Counted from the first letter of the stretch, positions 19,403 through 29,438 are shown. The stretch: DNA of 64,000 bases from Gemella sanguinis ATCC 700632 (GCF_000701685.1 NZ_JNJO01000002.1:151074-215073); one strand, 5' to 3'. Translations and numbers: made by a program. Notes: generated by a model not told the origin, from the letters alone.

Positions 19403-20215
19403 ATGACACATGCTAAAGCAATATTTTTTGGTGAACATGCAGTAGTCTATGGACATGAGGGAATTACTATTCCTTTACCAGAGATGAAAATAGATGTTAC
19501 ACTTGAAAATACTAATGAAATTCAGCACAGAGATGATATTTTAGCGTATATCGCAGATACCTGTGAAATTGATAGTAAGACAAAAATTAATATTAATAGT
19601 ACCATTCCAGTTGGAAGAGGATTAGGTTCATCAGCTGCTCTTAGCATAGCTATTGCTCGTGCTAAAGGTATAACAAAAGCAAAAATAAGAAAAATCGCTG
19701 ATAAATGTGAAAAGTTTATTCACGGGAACCCTAGTGGAATAGATGTAAATCAAGTACTTAGCGATACTCCCCTTCTTTTTTCTAAAGAACACGGAGCAAA
19801 AAAACTACCTTTTTCTCTCAATAGTTACTTATTAATTATTGATACTGGGGTTGTAGGTATTACAAAACATACTTTAGAACACGTAAAAGATAATTTAAAA
19901 ACTTACAAACCATATATTGATGAACTAGGAAGTATTACTAAAAAAGTAATCAAACCTTTAAAAGAGAAAAATATAGACCTTATTGGAGAATATATGTACA
20001 AAGCACATTCGCTACTTAAAAAAATTGGTGTTAGCCATGAGAAAAATGACGAAGTTGTAGAGTTGTGTAAAAATAACAATGCTAAAGGCGCTAAGCTAAC
20101 TGGTGGTGGCGCTGGTGGATGTTGCATTTGCCTATGTGATACTAAAGAAAATGCATTAAAAATTCAAGATGAACTAAAAGAGAAAGGATATTTATCATGG
20201 ATGGTTACAGTTTAG
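19403..20215 (+). CDS. mvk: Mevalonate kinase
   Basis: Phosphorylates mevalonate to 5-phosphomevalonate, the first of the three kinase-fold steps. The 270-residue GHMP kinase is on the short side for the family. Motifs are KAIFFGEHAVVYG at the N-terminus, the ATP loop PVGRGLGSSAALSIA (about residues 70-84), the GNPSGIDVN segment, and motif 3 AKLTGGGAGGCCICL. It heads the mvk-mvaD-pmk-fni operon. Its 3' end overlaps the mvaD start by 19 bases, implying translational coupling. The AAGAGGA site precedes the ATG. Confidence 0.94.
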   Translation: MTHAKAIFFGEHAVVYGHEGITIPLPEMKIDVTLENTNEIQHRDDILAYIADTCEIDSKTKININSTIPVGRGLGSSAALSIAIARAKGITKAKIRKIADKCEKFIHGNPSGIDVNQVLSDTPLLFSKEHGAKKLPFSLNSYLLIIDTGVVGITKHTLEHVKDNLKTYKPYIDELGSITKKVIKPLKEKNIDLIGEYMYKAHSLLKKIGVSHEKNDEVVELCKNNNAKGAKLTGGGAGGCCICLCDTKENALKIQDELKEKGYLSWMVTV

Positions 20216-21108
20216 GTTATGCTAATATAGCCTTAGTTAAGTATTGGGGAAAGAAGTCTAAAGACCCTGTTCTACCGTATAACCCTAATATTTCTTTAAG
20301 ATTAGATAATTTATTATCAAAAACAAAAATTGAAAAAAGCTTATCAAATGAAGATGAATTCTATATTAACGATGAAAAACAAGGACCTGAAGAAGTAAAC
20401 AAAATGATTAAATTTATTTCTAAATTTACTCCTGTTGATAGAGAAAAAATTTGCATTAAAAGCTATAATACTGTGCCAACTGCAGCCGGACTTTCATCTA
20501 GTTCTAGCGGTACAATGGCATTAGTTTTAGCCTGTAATGAATATTTTAAATTAAATAAATCAACTCAAGAAATGGTAGAAATCGCAAAAGAAGGTTCTGG
20601 TTCTTCTTGTAGAAGTTTTTATAAACTTGCTGCATGGCTAGAAGATGGTAGCGTAGAAGAACTTTCTTGCAAACTAGATTTTGGTATGATGGTTCTTGTA
20701 GTAAACGAAGATAGAAAGAAAATTTCAAGTCGTGTAGCAATGGAACAATGTGTACAAACATCAACAACATTCGCTTCTTGGGTAGAAAAAGCAAAGAAAG
20801 ATTTTGTTTTAATGAAAGAAGCACTTAAAGAAGCGGACTTTGAGAAAATAGGAGAAATAACAGAAAGTAATGCATTAGCTATGCATGAAACAACAACTAC
20901 ATCTTCTCCAAGTTTTACATTTTTAACTGAAGAAAGTCACCGTGCAATGGACATAGTTAAACAACTTCGTTCACAAGGTTATAAATGCTACTTCACTATG
21001 GATGCCGGACCAAATGTTAAAGTATTATATTTAAAAGAAGATCAAGAAAAACTATATGAGGAAATTTCAAAACTATGGAACAAAAAAATAATATTGTGCA
21101 TGGAGTAG
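20197..21108 (+). CDS. mvaD: Diphosphomevalonate decarboxylase
   Basis: Converts diphosphomevalonate to isopentenyl diphosphate with loss of CO2 and ATP use. The 303-residue GHMP-fold protein begins with the signature YANIALVKYWGKKSK. It has the phosphate loop PTAAGLSSSSSGTMAL (about residues 91-106) and the catalytic-region GSGSSCRSF, followed by FTMDAGPNVKVLY near the end. The start is fixed by the signature and lies inside mvk. The 3' end overlaps pmk by 34 bases. Confidence 0.95.
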   Translation: MDGYSLGYANIALVKYWGKKSKDPVLPYNPNISLRLDNLLSKTKIEKSLSNEDEFYINDEKQGPEEVNKMIKFISKFTPVDREKICIKSYNTVPTAAGLSSSSSGTMALVLACNEYFKLNKSTQEMVEIAKEGSGSSCRSFYKLAAWLEDGSVEELSCKLDFGMMVLVVNEDRKKISSRVAMEQCVQTSTTFASWVEKAKKDFVLMKEALKEADFEKIGEITESNALAMHETTTTSSPSFTFLTEESHRAMDIVKQLRSQGYKCYFTMDAGPNVKVLYLKEDQEKLYEEISKLWNKKIILCME

Positions 21109-22064
21109 CTTTTGGAAAGTTATACCTTGCAGGTGAATATGCTATATTAGAAGACTATTCTAAAGCACTTCTTACTAGCGTTCCACAAAAAATAGTTACT
21201 ACCGTAGAACCTAGTGAGAAAACTACTATTTTTGATACACTACACAATATTACTGTTGATCTTTATGAAGATAATAAGAACTTTACTATGATTCAACAAT
21301 TTATTATATTTTTAAATAAGTATACAAATAGTAAAAAAACTTATTCTATAAAAATATATAATGAATTACATAGTAATAATAAAAAATATGGCTTAGGTTC
21401 TTCTGGAGCAGTTTTAGTTTCAATCGCCAAAGCTATTTTAACTTTTAAAAAAATTCCTTTCGATAACGAAACTATTTTTAAACTTGTTACATTATACAAT
21501 TTAACTCATAATATTAGTGGATCAATGGGTGATGTTGCAGCTTCTTTAAATGAAGGACTTACTTTCTATCAAAAGTTTAATGCTAGTAAACTTAATCATA
21601 TTATCGGAAGTAAAGACGATATTAAAGAAATAATAAACTCTCCTTGGGACGGATTAACAATTAAACCTATTTATCCTAAAGCAAAGATTACTATTTTTGC
21701 AAGATGGACTGGAGAAGTTGTAGATACCAAAGAACATGTTAAGCTTTGGAAAGAGAATAAAGAAAATTATTCTACCGAGTACGTTACCTTCGTTAACACT
21801 TCTAATAAACTAGTTGAACAACTAGTAGATGAACTTGAAAGTGGAAATGAATCGTTTGTATTAAATACGATAAACAAACTTCGTGAAAATCTTCACTATT
21901 TAGAAAGTTTCTCTAATATACCAATGGAAACAGCAACTATGAAAAATTATATAGCTAGCTACCCTGCTGGAAAACAAAGCGGCTCTGGTAGTGGAGATAT
22001 TGTTTTAGGTTTCAATAGAAGTAACGATAACTTCCAACTACAACTTAATTTAGAACAATTATAA
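21075..22064 (+). CDS. pmk: Phosphomevalonate kinase
   Basis: Phosphorylates 5-phosphomevalonate to the diphosphate. The 329-residue GHMP kinase has GKLYLAGEYAILEDY at the N-terminus, the ATP loop KYGLGSSGAVLVSIAKAI, and the C-terminal GKQSGSGSGDIVLGF. This is the type used by Gram-positive cocci rather than the eukaryotic-animal type. The start is inside mvaD, a 34-base overlap. The order mvk-mvaD-pmk-fni is the standard one in streptococci and relatives. Confidence 0.94.
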   Translation: MEQKNNIVHGVAFGKLYLAGEYAILEDYSKALLTSVPQKIVTTVEPSEKTTIFDTLHNITVDLYEDNKNFTMIQQFIIFLNKYTNSKKTYSIKIYNELHSNNKKYGLGSSGAVLVSIAKAILTFKKIPFDNETIFKLVTLYNLTHNISGSMGDVAASLNEGLTFYQKFNASKLNHIIGSKDDIKEIINSPWDGLTIKPIYPKAKITIFARWTGEVVDTKEHVKLWKENKENYSTEYVTFVNTSNKLVEQLVDELESGNESFVLNTINKLRENLHYLESFSNIPMETATMKNYIASYPAGKQSGSGSGDIVLGFNRSNDNFQLQLNLEQL

Positions 22065-22088
22065 CTTAGAAAACATGAAAGGATAGAC

Positions 22089-23042
22089 ATGAGAAAAAAA
22101 GATCATATACGTCTAGCTCTTGCTGACAAAACGACTTTAACAAGTTTAGATGCATACGCTATTGACTACAATAGTGTGCCACGTTTTGGACTGGATAATC
22201 TAGATACATCTACTACTATTTGCAATAAAAAATGGCAATTTCCTTTCTTTATCAACGCGATAACTGCCGGTGGTGAAGAATGTAATAAAATAAATCAGGA
22301 TTTTATGGAAGTTAGTAAAGCTTGTGGAATAGAATTTTTCCCAGGTTCATACTCTCCTGCTTTAAAAGATAAAAATGATGAAGCGGAATATCCAAAAGGA
22401 TATTCAATAAATCTTGGTCTTGATAAAGATCCTAATCTTATTTTAGATGCTATTGAAAAGACAAAAGCTCAATACATTCAACTTCATACAAATCCACTTC
22501 AAGAGATTGTAATGCCTGAAGGTGACCATAATTTTGAATCATGGCTTTCTACACTGACTGAAGTTAGTAAAAAGTCTCCTATTCCAGTTATTCTAAAAGA
22601 AACTGGATTTGGGATGAATGAAGAAACAATTAAATTAGCCATCGACCTAAATCTAGCTGCCGTTGATGTCAGCGGTATGGGTGGAACTAATTTTGCCCGT
22701 ATAGAAAATGGTAGAAGAGAAGATAAATCTACATATCTAGAAAATATCGGCTATACTACAGCAGAAAGTTTAGAATTCGCCGCACCATATAGAGATAAAA
22801 TAGATATTATCGCAAGTGGAGGAATTCGTAATCCACTTGATGTAGTAAAATGCTTAGCATTAGGTGCAAAAGCAGTTGGAGTTTCTAAGACCTTCTTAGA
22901 AATTCTTGTTAATGATGGTAAAGAAGCATTAATAGATGAAATAGAAAAATGGAAAAAAGAATTAAAATTTTTAATGATTCTTATGAATGCTAAAAACATA
23001 GATGAACTATATGGAAAAATAAGAAAAATAGATAATATATAA
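22089..23042 (+). CDS. fni: Type 2 isopentenyl-diphosphate isomerase
   Basis: This FMN- and NADPH-dependent TIM-barrel enzyme interconverts isopentenyl and dimethylallyl diphosphate. The 317-residue protein begins RKKDHIRLAL. It has FFINAITAGGEECNKIN (substrate/FMN loop), VILKETGFGM, VDVSGMGGTNFARIEN and the FMN-phosphate segment IIASGGIRNPLDVVKCLALGA. It ends the mevalonate operon, 24 bases after pmk, with AAGGATAG before the ATG. The first glycine-rich loop is NAITAGG, a variant of the usual form. Confidence 0.94.
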   Translation: MRKKDHIRLALADKTTLTSLDAYAIDYNSVPRFGLDNLDTSTTICNKKWQFPFFINAITAGGEECNKINQDFMEVSKACGIEFFPGSYSPALKDKNDEAEYPKGYSINLGLDKDPNLILDAIEKTKAQYIQLHTNPLQEIVMPEGDHNFESWLSTLTEVSKKSPIPVILKETGFGMNEETIKLAIDLNLAAVDVSGMGGTNFARIENGRREDKSTYLENIGYTTAESLEFAAPYRDKIDIIASGGIRNPLDVVKCLALGAKAVGVSKTFLEILVNDGKEALIDEIEKWKKELKFLMILMNAKNIDELYGKIRKIDNI

Positions 23043-23046
23043 AATA

Positions 23047-23098
23047 AAACCAGAATCGGTTCTATAGTTAGTATAGAACTAATTCTGGTTTATTTATT
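23047..23098 (+). terminator. Bidirectional terminator between fni and the microprotein gene
   Basis: A 20-base-pair arm, AAACCAGAAT(x)GGTTCTATA against TATAGAACT(x)ATTCTGGTTT, has one mismatch. It is followed by a T-rich tract on both strands. It overlaps the stop codon of the convergent small gene. Confidence 0.88.
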
Positions 23099-23242
23099 TT
23101 CCTCTAATGTCGCTATTCTTTCAATTGCTTTTTTCAAATCATCTTTCATCTCATTAATTTGAGTTTTATTTTTTTGATTTTCCGCAATTAAATACCAACA
23201 AGAAATTAATAACATTACATTTAAACAGATTATCGCAAACAT
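23090..23242 (-). CDS. 50-residue membrane microprotein with coiled-coil tail
   Basis: A short frame runs from an ATG at 23242 with GGAGAGACT just before it. The protein begins MFAIICLNVMLLISCWYLIA, one hydrophobic helix. A charged heptad-like segment follows (ENQKNKTQINEMKDDLKKAI, then ERIATLEENK). The spacing of I/L residues suggests a short coiled coil on the cytoplasmic side. It uses a terminator shared with fni. The membrane-helix-plus-coil layout recalls small scaffold proteins, but I do not recognise a family. It is co-directional with rpsU, which starts 340 bases upstream. Confidence 0.7.
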   Translation of the reverse strand: MFAIICLNVMLLISCWYLIAENQKNKTQINEMKDDLKKAIERIATLEENK

Positions 23243-23304
23243 AGTCTCTCCTAATAGATTTTATTTAAATAAGAATATCATATTTAAATTAATATTACAA
23301 CCAT

Positions 23305-23336
23305 AAAAAAAACCTCATCAAGTGACGAGGTTTTAA
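23305..23336 (-). terminator. Terminator of rpsU
   Basis: On the minus strand AACCTCGTCA pairs with TGATGAGGTT around a short loop and is followed by T8. Confidence 0.82.
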
Positions 23337-23408
23337 TTTTCTTAAATAAATCTAAAAAGAGGGAAAATTTTAGATTTTATTAATCAATTGTGTATTAATT
23401 ACCAATTA

Positions 23409-23582
23409 TTAATATTTACGTTTTCTAGCCGCTTCAGATTTTTTCTTACGACGAACGCTTGGTTTTTCATAAAATTCGCGTTTACGAACTTCTTGGATAG
23501 TTCCATTTTTAGAAACAGCACGTTTGAAACGACGTAGTGCATCTTCTAATGTTTCATTTTTACGAACTACAGTTTTTGACAT
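23409..23582 (-). CDS. rpsU: 30S ribosomal protein S21
   Basis: The 57-residue basic protein of the small ribosomal subunit begins [20 protein letters not shown] and ends [14 protein letters not shown]. Its length and sequence are those of bS21. The start is ATG with GGAGGGAGGGAAATCC upstream, a strong ribosome site. It has a consensus promoter 120 bases upstream and its own terminator. Confidence 0.97.
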   Translation of the reverse strand: MSKTVVRKNETLEDALRRFKRAVSKNGTIQEVRKREFYEKPSVRRKKKSEAARKRKY

Positions 23583-23702
23583 TGGATTTCCCTCCCTCCG
23601 ATACTACAAAATCTAAATTAATATTGATTAAATGCTTATAAACAAAATAAATACAAAACATTTAATACTGTTTAAATTGTCCTGTGAACAATCTACTTAC
23701 AT

Positions 23703-23731
23703 ATTGTATTATATTATCTAGTACTTGTCAA
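23703..23731 (-). promoter_or_regulatory. Promoter of rpsU
   Basis: On the minus strand TTGACA (23726-23731) and TACAAT (23703-23708) with a 17-base spacer. Confidence 0.82.
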
Positions 23732-23860
23732 CCTATATAAATAATTTATTATTACTTTTTGGGATTTTATTAAAGTATTCTCTTTATTTGATAATACTAT
23801 AGAACGTTTAAAGTTATAGTAAACAACTTTTTACATTAAGTATAAATTATTGTTTGAAAA

Positions 23861-24763
23861 TTAATTATTTTCTAACCATTCATTAAATTCTTCTATAAAT
23901 TTAGCATAACTAGCTTTATTTTGGAAACTTGGTATTTGCGCTAAAAATACTTGATTTGGTAATCTAGTTTGACCTTTTTTAGTAATTAATATAATAGCCT
24001 TTTGTTGAGATGCATTTTTAAACATCTCATCAGGTAAAGTAATGACCGCATTTAGATTAATATCTTCTTCTAAATACTTCTTAAAGTTATCTTCTAACTC
24101 AAGTACTTTTTTAGGTATTACTAATATTCCTACCCCATTCTCATCAAGATAATTTGCTGCTTGCTCAATAAATAACAATGCATTTAAACTATATCCATCC
24201 GTACTGCATAGTTTGTAGTTTAAACTATTATCTTCATCAGCATAATACCCAAAAGGAACATCACTAATTACTATATCTTGTTTTTTAATATTTAATGGCT
24301 TAAGAGCATCTTGGTTAATTATTCCAACATTTGTTTCTAATAAATTAAAAATATTTTGTTGTAATCTCACATAATTGCTATCGACATCAACAGAAGTTAT
24401 CTCTTTTTCACCTTTTACTAATGCAGCAATATTAATTAATAAACTACCACTTCCACTAGCTAAATCAGTTATAGAAACTTTCTTATCTCCATAGATACAT
24501 TCTATTAAGTGACTTATATACATTGTAATCACTTCAGGAGTAATATCATAGCTTGGATTATTTAATTCTTTTAAAGCTTTCAACAGCAGGAATTGATAAA
24601 CTTTTCTAATTGTTTCTTTATCATAGTTATCTACTATATCAAAATAATCATCATCGTTTTCTAATGTTAAATACTTTATTAATCCTTCGAAATATAAACC
24701 TTCACCTTTTATTTTTTCTACTTCTTTATCTATTTTAAAAAATAATTTCTCTAAATCTGACAT
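23861..24763 (-). CDS. YtxK-like class I SAM-dependent methyltransferase
   Basis: The 300-residue protein has an N-terminal helical region and then a Rossmann methyltransferase domain. SAM motif I is in ITDLASGSGSLLINIAALV. The catalytic motif IV is DVPFGYY where N6-adenine enzymes have NPPY or DPPY. It most resembles the conserved YtxK family, HsdM-like proteins of uncertain substrate. It begins eight bases after the stop of the DpnII-type nuclease gene, so it appears to be in the same transcript. This could be accidental, or it could be part of the system. The replaced N/D-P-P-Y argues against a standard DNA adenine methylase. Confidence 0.75.
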   Translation of the reverse strand: MSDLEKLFFKIDKEVEKIKGEGLYFEGLIKYLTLENDDDYFDIVDNYDKETIRKVYQFLLLKALKELNNPSYDITPEVITMYISHLIECIYGDKKVSITDLASGSGSLLINIAALVKGEKEITSVDVDSNYVRLQQNIFNLLETNVGIINQDALKPLNIKKQDIVISDVPFGYYADEDNSLNYKLCSTDGYSLNALLFIEQAANYLDENGVGILVIPKKVLELEDNFKKYLEEDINLNAVITLPDEMFKNASQQKAIILITKKGQTRLPNQVFLAQIPSFQNKASYAKFIEEFNEWLENN

Positions 24764-24771
24764 AGTTCCTC

Positions 24772-25677
24772 CTATTTAAATAATTCAAATAAATATCCCT
24801 TTTTTAACATCTCCAAGTTGAAAATATTATCAATTTGGCTAAATGCTTCTGACAACGGAAGTCTTGCTGTATGCCATCCTTGTCCATCAGTTACCCAAGA
24901 AAAAATAACATTATCATTTGCAGTTTGTATTAATTTATTTAATTCTGCAAACTCACCTGATACAGACTTTAATTTACTTCCACCACCACCATAATAGTTT
25001 GTTTCAACAAGCCATACTTTATGTTTTTCCCCTGAATATACTGCAATATCAAAACGTCGTTCAGATTTATCTACTGGGACTTCTATACCCCAAGAGTTTT
25101 TTATAAATTTCGCTGTGGCTTGAGCTTTATAGGATAATCCATATTCCTCGCATACTATTTTTACATTACGTTCTAATATACTTTCCATAGTTGTGCCACT
25201 ACGATTTTTTCGTGCATTACTATCTAATCCAGCCTCTACCCCATATACATAATCAACCAAAGAACGGTTAGCATCTTTCTGTAAAAACTCTAGAAGTCCT
25301 GCTTCTTTCATAAAATCCACATATTTATCTAATTGTTCAGTATCAATATTTTTAAAATCTAACTGATAAAAATTCATTATATCATCTTCATCAAAGAACA
25401 ATATATCTAAAACTTTTTCTCTACTAGCTATTAAGCTAGGAATAGCCTTCAAGAGCTGCGGTTGCTTCTGAAATAGAACTAAAGCCTCATTATAAATATC
25501 TTCTTTTCCTATTAAATAATTTAAAGTATGTAACTCTAATTCATATACTTTTGTTTCTCTTCTTACTTTATCCCAATTAACATAATATTCTGGTGTTCTA
25601 TTGGTAACTGATAATGTAGAAAAGAAATAATTTAATTTCTCCTCTATTGTACTGTCTAAATAATCTTTTAATATCAT
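24772..25677 (-). CDS. dpnB: DpnII/MboI-type restriction endonuclease (GATC)
   Basis: The 301-residue type II endonuclease is expected to cut unmethylated GATC. Family strings are YVYGVEAGLDSNARKNRSGT TMESILE and the catalytic region RRFDIAVYSGEKHKVWLVETNYYGGGGSKL, a D-x(n)-E-x-N arrangement in the PD-(D/E)xK-like core. The matching methylases are encoded just upstream, fixing the identification. It lies 13 bases downstream of the 644-residue gene. In the pneumococcal DpnII operon the nuclease gene directly follows the two methylases; here a large extra gene intervenes. Confidence 0.92.
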   Translation of the reverse strand: MILKDYLDSTIEEKLNYFFSTLSVTNRTPEYYVNWDKVRRETKVYELELHTLNYLIGKEDIYNEALVLFQKQPQLLKAIPSLIASREKVLDILFFDEDDIMNFYQLDFKNIDTEQLDKYVDFMKEAGLLEFLQKDANRSLVDYVYGVEAGLDSNARKNRSGTTMESILERNVKIVCEEYGLSYKAQATAKFIKNSWGIEVPVDKSERRFDIAVYSGEKHKVWLVETNYYGGGGSKLKSVSGEFAELNKLIQTANDNVIFSWVTDGQGWHTARLPLSEAFSQIDNIFNLEMLKKGYLFELFK

Positions 25678-25690
25678 TTCTTCTCTCCTT

Positions 25691-27625
25691 TTATTTCAGT
25701 TTTCTCCATTCTAATTCTTCATATATTTTCACAATATATGAAATTAAGATTATAATACTCATCAAATAATCCTCTTTATATTTATTTTCTTCATCATATA
25801 TAGGACCACCATGTTGATATGTATTTCTTAATCCTCGACTATTAATAAACTGTTTCTCATTAAGTATATAATTCAAATAATTTGATTCATTCTCTGAAAA
25901 TAATTTATTACTAAAGACCACCCAATTTAAACTTAAAAACTCTTCTATTATAGTTACTTCTAAATCCGATAAAAAAAGATAATTGACTTCTGAATAATAA
26001 TATAATGATTTTAAGATCTCTATTTTCTTTTCATTTACAAAAGATAATCTATTACTCTCATTCTTTAATAATTTAGTATTAATAAGGATATCAATAGCAC
26101 TCTTCTCACACCCTGTATATGCTGTATAATATACATCTTCTTCTTTTAACAAATCATAAAAAGTATCTGCCGAACAATATTCAGTTATATAACTAATCTT
26201 TACTCCTGTGGAGAAAAGAAGCTGTATTATATAGTTAATTTCTCTATTACGTGGATTAATCTTAATATATTTTCTTTTCAAATTACTTTGTAAAGAATCT
26301 AAAGATGGAACGTTTGATAAAGCATTATACATTCCTTTATCTATTTCACCATATTTGCTAAATAGATAATATTGTTTTCTAATGTTTTCTTCAATTTTAA
26401 ATAATATTGATGTTTTGTTATCTAACTCCTCATTTTCATAAGGAATGCTTATTCTAAGCCATTGTATTGCATAATTTTCCAAACTAAACTCTTCAAAAAA
26501 CCATTTTATAAATCTTTCAATATTTAATTTATTTTGATTGACAATTCTAATTAATAATTCTGTTTTTAATAAATAAAGTTTTTCTTTTATAAAAAAGAAG
26601 CTACCTGTCTTATATTCGTATTGTGATTGGATATTTATTGATTTTTCCAAAGAACATATATCTATATTTTCAAAACAGATAGTGCTCAATAACCCTACAT
26701 GATTAATCAAAGAGAACCTATATATAACATAGTCTAATAAATCCTTATAACTCTTATTAACTTTAAAATAGTCTGAATCAACTAAATCACATAAAATACT
26801 ATCATCATTTTTAAGTTGAAAATACGTTTTTTTATCGCTACAGATAACTATTTCTTGTTTAAATCCATTTTCTTTTATATCAAACTCTTGAGTTATCTGA
26901 TTTATCCTCTTTAAGATTTTTAGTTTTATATCTTCAGTGACACATATGTACTCTGAACCACTAAAATTCCCTAATCTATGAAGCAGTCTTTTTAAGTAAT
27001 ATAAATTTGCTTTTTTAGAATTTATATATTCTAACAGAAGCATGTTCCATTCTTTTTTAGTAATATTACTAGGGATATAGTAAATATTATTTCCTTTTTT
27101 AAAAGCATTATCCAACAGTAATTCAATACTTTTCTCAGACAATAAAAATAGTTTTTTTATCGAATTAGGATATTTTTTTACTAACATTTCTTTTTTCAAC
27201 AAGACACTAACATGAATATTAGTTTTTTCACATATACGAAAAAATTCATCTTCCTTGATTTCATTAAAACATTTACATACAATCATTATATCTAATAGTT
27301 CTTCCGTATATAAATTCTTTTCTTTAAAAAATTTCTCCATAATACACATTAACTCTTTTTTTGTTTTTCTATTAAAAAATATATTAACTTCTTTTTTCAT
27401 TAATGGTACATATGATATATACTTAGACTTGTTTTCTTCGCTCCAATCATTGAAGAAAATCTGCTTTTCTATAAATACGGTTACTATTTTTAATTCAATA
27501 ATATCCTCAATAGTTTTTTCTTGAATAGTTTTTTCTTCATAACTTTGCAATATAGAATCTATTCTTGGCTTGAAAAATCCTATAGATAAATCATTCTCAC
27601 TATAAAACTTTATCCTATTTTTCAT
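25691..27625 (-). CDS. Unrecognised 644-residue protein inside the Dpn operon, HEPN-like C-terminus
   Basis: I do not recognise the family. The protein is very rich in Lys, Ile, Asn and Glu, with long alpha-helical stretches and no signal peptide or classic nucleotide-binding motif. Near the C-terminus (about residues 596-607) it has SRGLRNTYQHGG, an R-N-x-x-x-H form of the HEPN R-x4-6-H ribonuclease motif. Hydrophobic helices follow (YLMSIIILISYIVKIYEELE), as expected of a four-helix HEPN bundle. It starts 26 bases after the second methylase gene and ends 13 bases before the nuclease gene, so it is co-expressed with the restriction system. An added abortive-infection or RNase function, or a control role, is an inference from motif and place. 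Confidence 0.7.
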   Translation of the reverse strand: MKNRIKFYSENDLSIGFFKPRIDSILQSYEEKTIQEKTIEDIIELKIVTVFIEKQIFFNDWSEENKSKYISYVPLMKKEVNIFFNRKTKKELMCIMEKFFKEKNLYTEELLDIMIVCKCFNEIKEDEFFRICEKTNIHVSVLLKKEMLVKKYPNSIKKLFLLSEKSIELLLDNAFKKGNNIYYIPSNITKKEWNMLLLEYINSKKANLYYLKRLLHRLGNFSGSEYICVTEDIKLKILKRINQITQEFDIKENGFKQEIVICSDKKTYFQLKNDDSILCDLVDSDYFKVNKSYKDLLDYVIYRFSLINHVGLLSTICFENIDICSLEKSINIQSQYEYKTGSFFFIKEKLYLLKTELLIRIVNQNKLNIERFIKWFFEEFSLENYAIQWLRISIPYENEELDNKTSILFKIEENIRKQYYLFSKYGEIDKGMYNALSNVPSLDSLQSNLKRKYIKINPRNREINYIIQLLFSTGVKISYITEYCSADTFYDLLKEEDVYYTAYTGCEKSAIDILINTKLLKNESNRLSFVNEKKIEILKSLYYYSEVNYLFLSDLEVTIIEEFLSLNWVVFSNKLFSENESNYLNYILNEKQFINSRGLRNTYQHGGPIYDEENKYKEDYLMSIIILISYIVKIYEELEWRKLK

Positions 27626-27651
27626 AAAATTTTTTTTAGTATAAATTAAAT

Positions 27652-28407
27652 TTACTCCCTTTCTATTCTTTTTTTTGCAACTTCTAAATATTCCTCTTTA
27701 AAATCAATCCCTACAAATTTTCTCCCTAGTCTTTTTGCTACAACACCTGTTGTTCCACTTCCTACAAAAGGATCTAAAACGTAATCCCCTTTTTCTGTAC
27801 TAGCCAAAATAATTCTTTCCAATAAATACTCAGGTTTTTGAGTAGGGTGTTTGCCTGCCCATTTTTCACTAATTTTTGTCAGAGGCCCTGTCCAAACATC
27901 TTTCATTTGCTTTCCATTATTTATATTTTTCATCAATTCATAATTATAATAATGTCTAGCATTCTTATCAACTTTTCTTGCCCATAGTATGGTTTCTGTT
28001 GAATGAGTAAAATATCTACACGATAAGTTTGGTGCTGGATTAGTTTTTTGCCATGTTATATTATTTAAAATTTTAAAACCTTCTTGCTCTAAAGCCATAC
28101 CTACTGAATATATATTGTGCAGAGTTCCAGAAATCCATATCGTTCCATTCGGTTTTAATACCCTCTTAGCTTTTCTTATCCATTTACGATTGAAATTATG
28201 CTTTTCTTCTAGAGATGAAATTTTATCCCAATCTCCCTTATTTACTGAAACTACTTTACCTCCTGAATTTGAAAAGCCATCATTACTTAAAAAATATGGA
28301 GGATCAGCAAAAATCATATCAATACTTTCTCCTTTAATCTTCTCAATTACTTCAAAAGTATCACCTAACGCTAATGTACAATTATCCTTTTTATAATAAA
28401 TATCCAT
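27652..28407 (-). CDS. dpnA: DpnA-type DNA adenine methyltransferase
   Basis: The 251-residue N6-adenine methylase is of the beta class: the catalytic DPPY is near residue 35 (IDMIFADPPYFLSNDG) and the SAM-binding motif comes last (DPFVGSGTTGVVAKRLGRKF, about residues 213-232). This matches DpnA of the pneumococcal DpnII system, which can methylate single-stranded GATC and protect incoming DNA during transformation. That role is known there and inferred here. It begins nine bases after dpnM. Confidence 0.9.
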   Translation of the reverse strand: MDIYYKKDNCTLALGDTFEVIEKIKGESIDMIFADPPYFLSNDGFSNSGGKVVSVNKGDWDKISSLEEKHNFNRKWIRKAKRVLKPNGTIWISGTLHNIYSVGMALEQEGFKILNNITWQKTNPAPNLSCRYFTHSTETILWARKVDKNARHYYNYELMKNINNGKQMKDVWTGPLTKISEKWAGKHPTQKPEYLLERIILASTEKGDYVLDPFVGSGTTGVVAKRLGRKFVGIDFKEEYLEVAKKRIERE

Positions 28408-28416
28408 ATTTCCTCC

Positions 28417-29280
<864 letters not shown>

Positions 29281-29404
29281 TTATCTAAATAATTTACTAT
29301 CCTCTAACATTTTACCATTATAACTCAATATTGTAAAAAGGTGAATATTAATTCTTTATAATTCTATCTATTTATTTCTAATTTTAAAGAAATAACAAAC
29401 ATGT

Positions 29405-29430
29405 AAAAAAGACGATACTTCTATCGCCTT
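29405..29430 (-). terminator. Terminator of the selenium operon
   Basis: On the minus strand AAGGCGATA pairs with TATCGTCTT (one G-U) around GAAG and is followed by T. It lies just past the GNAT gene stop. Confidence 0.85.
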
Positions 29431-29438
29431 CTTTGATT

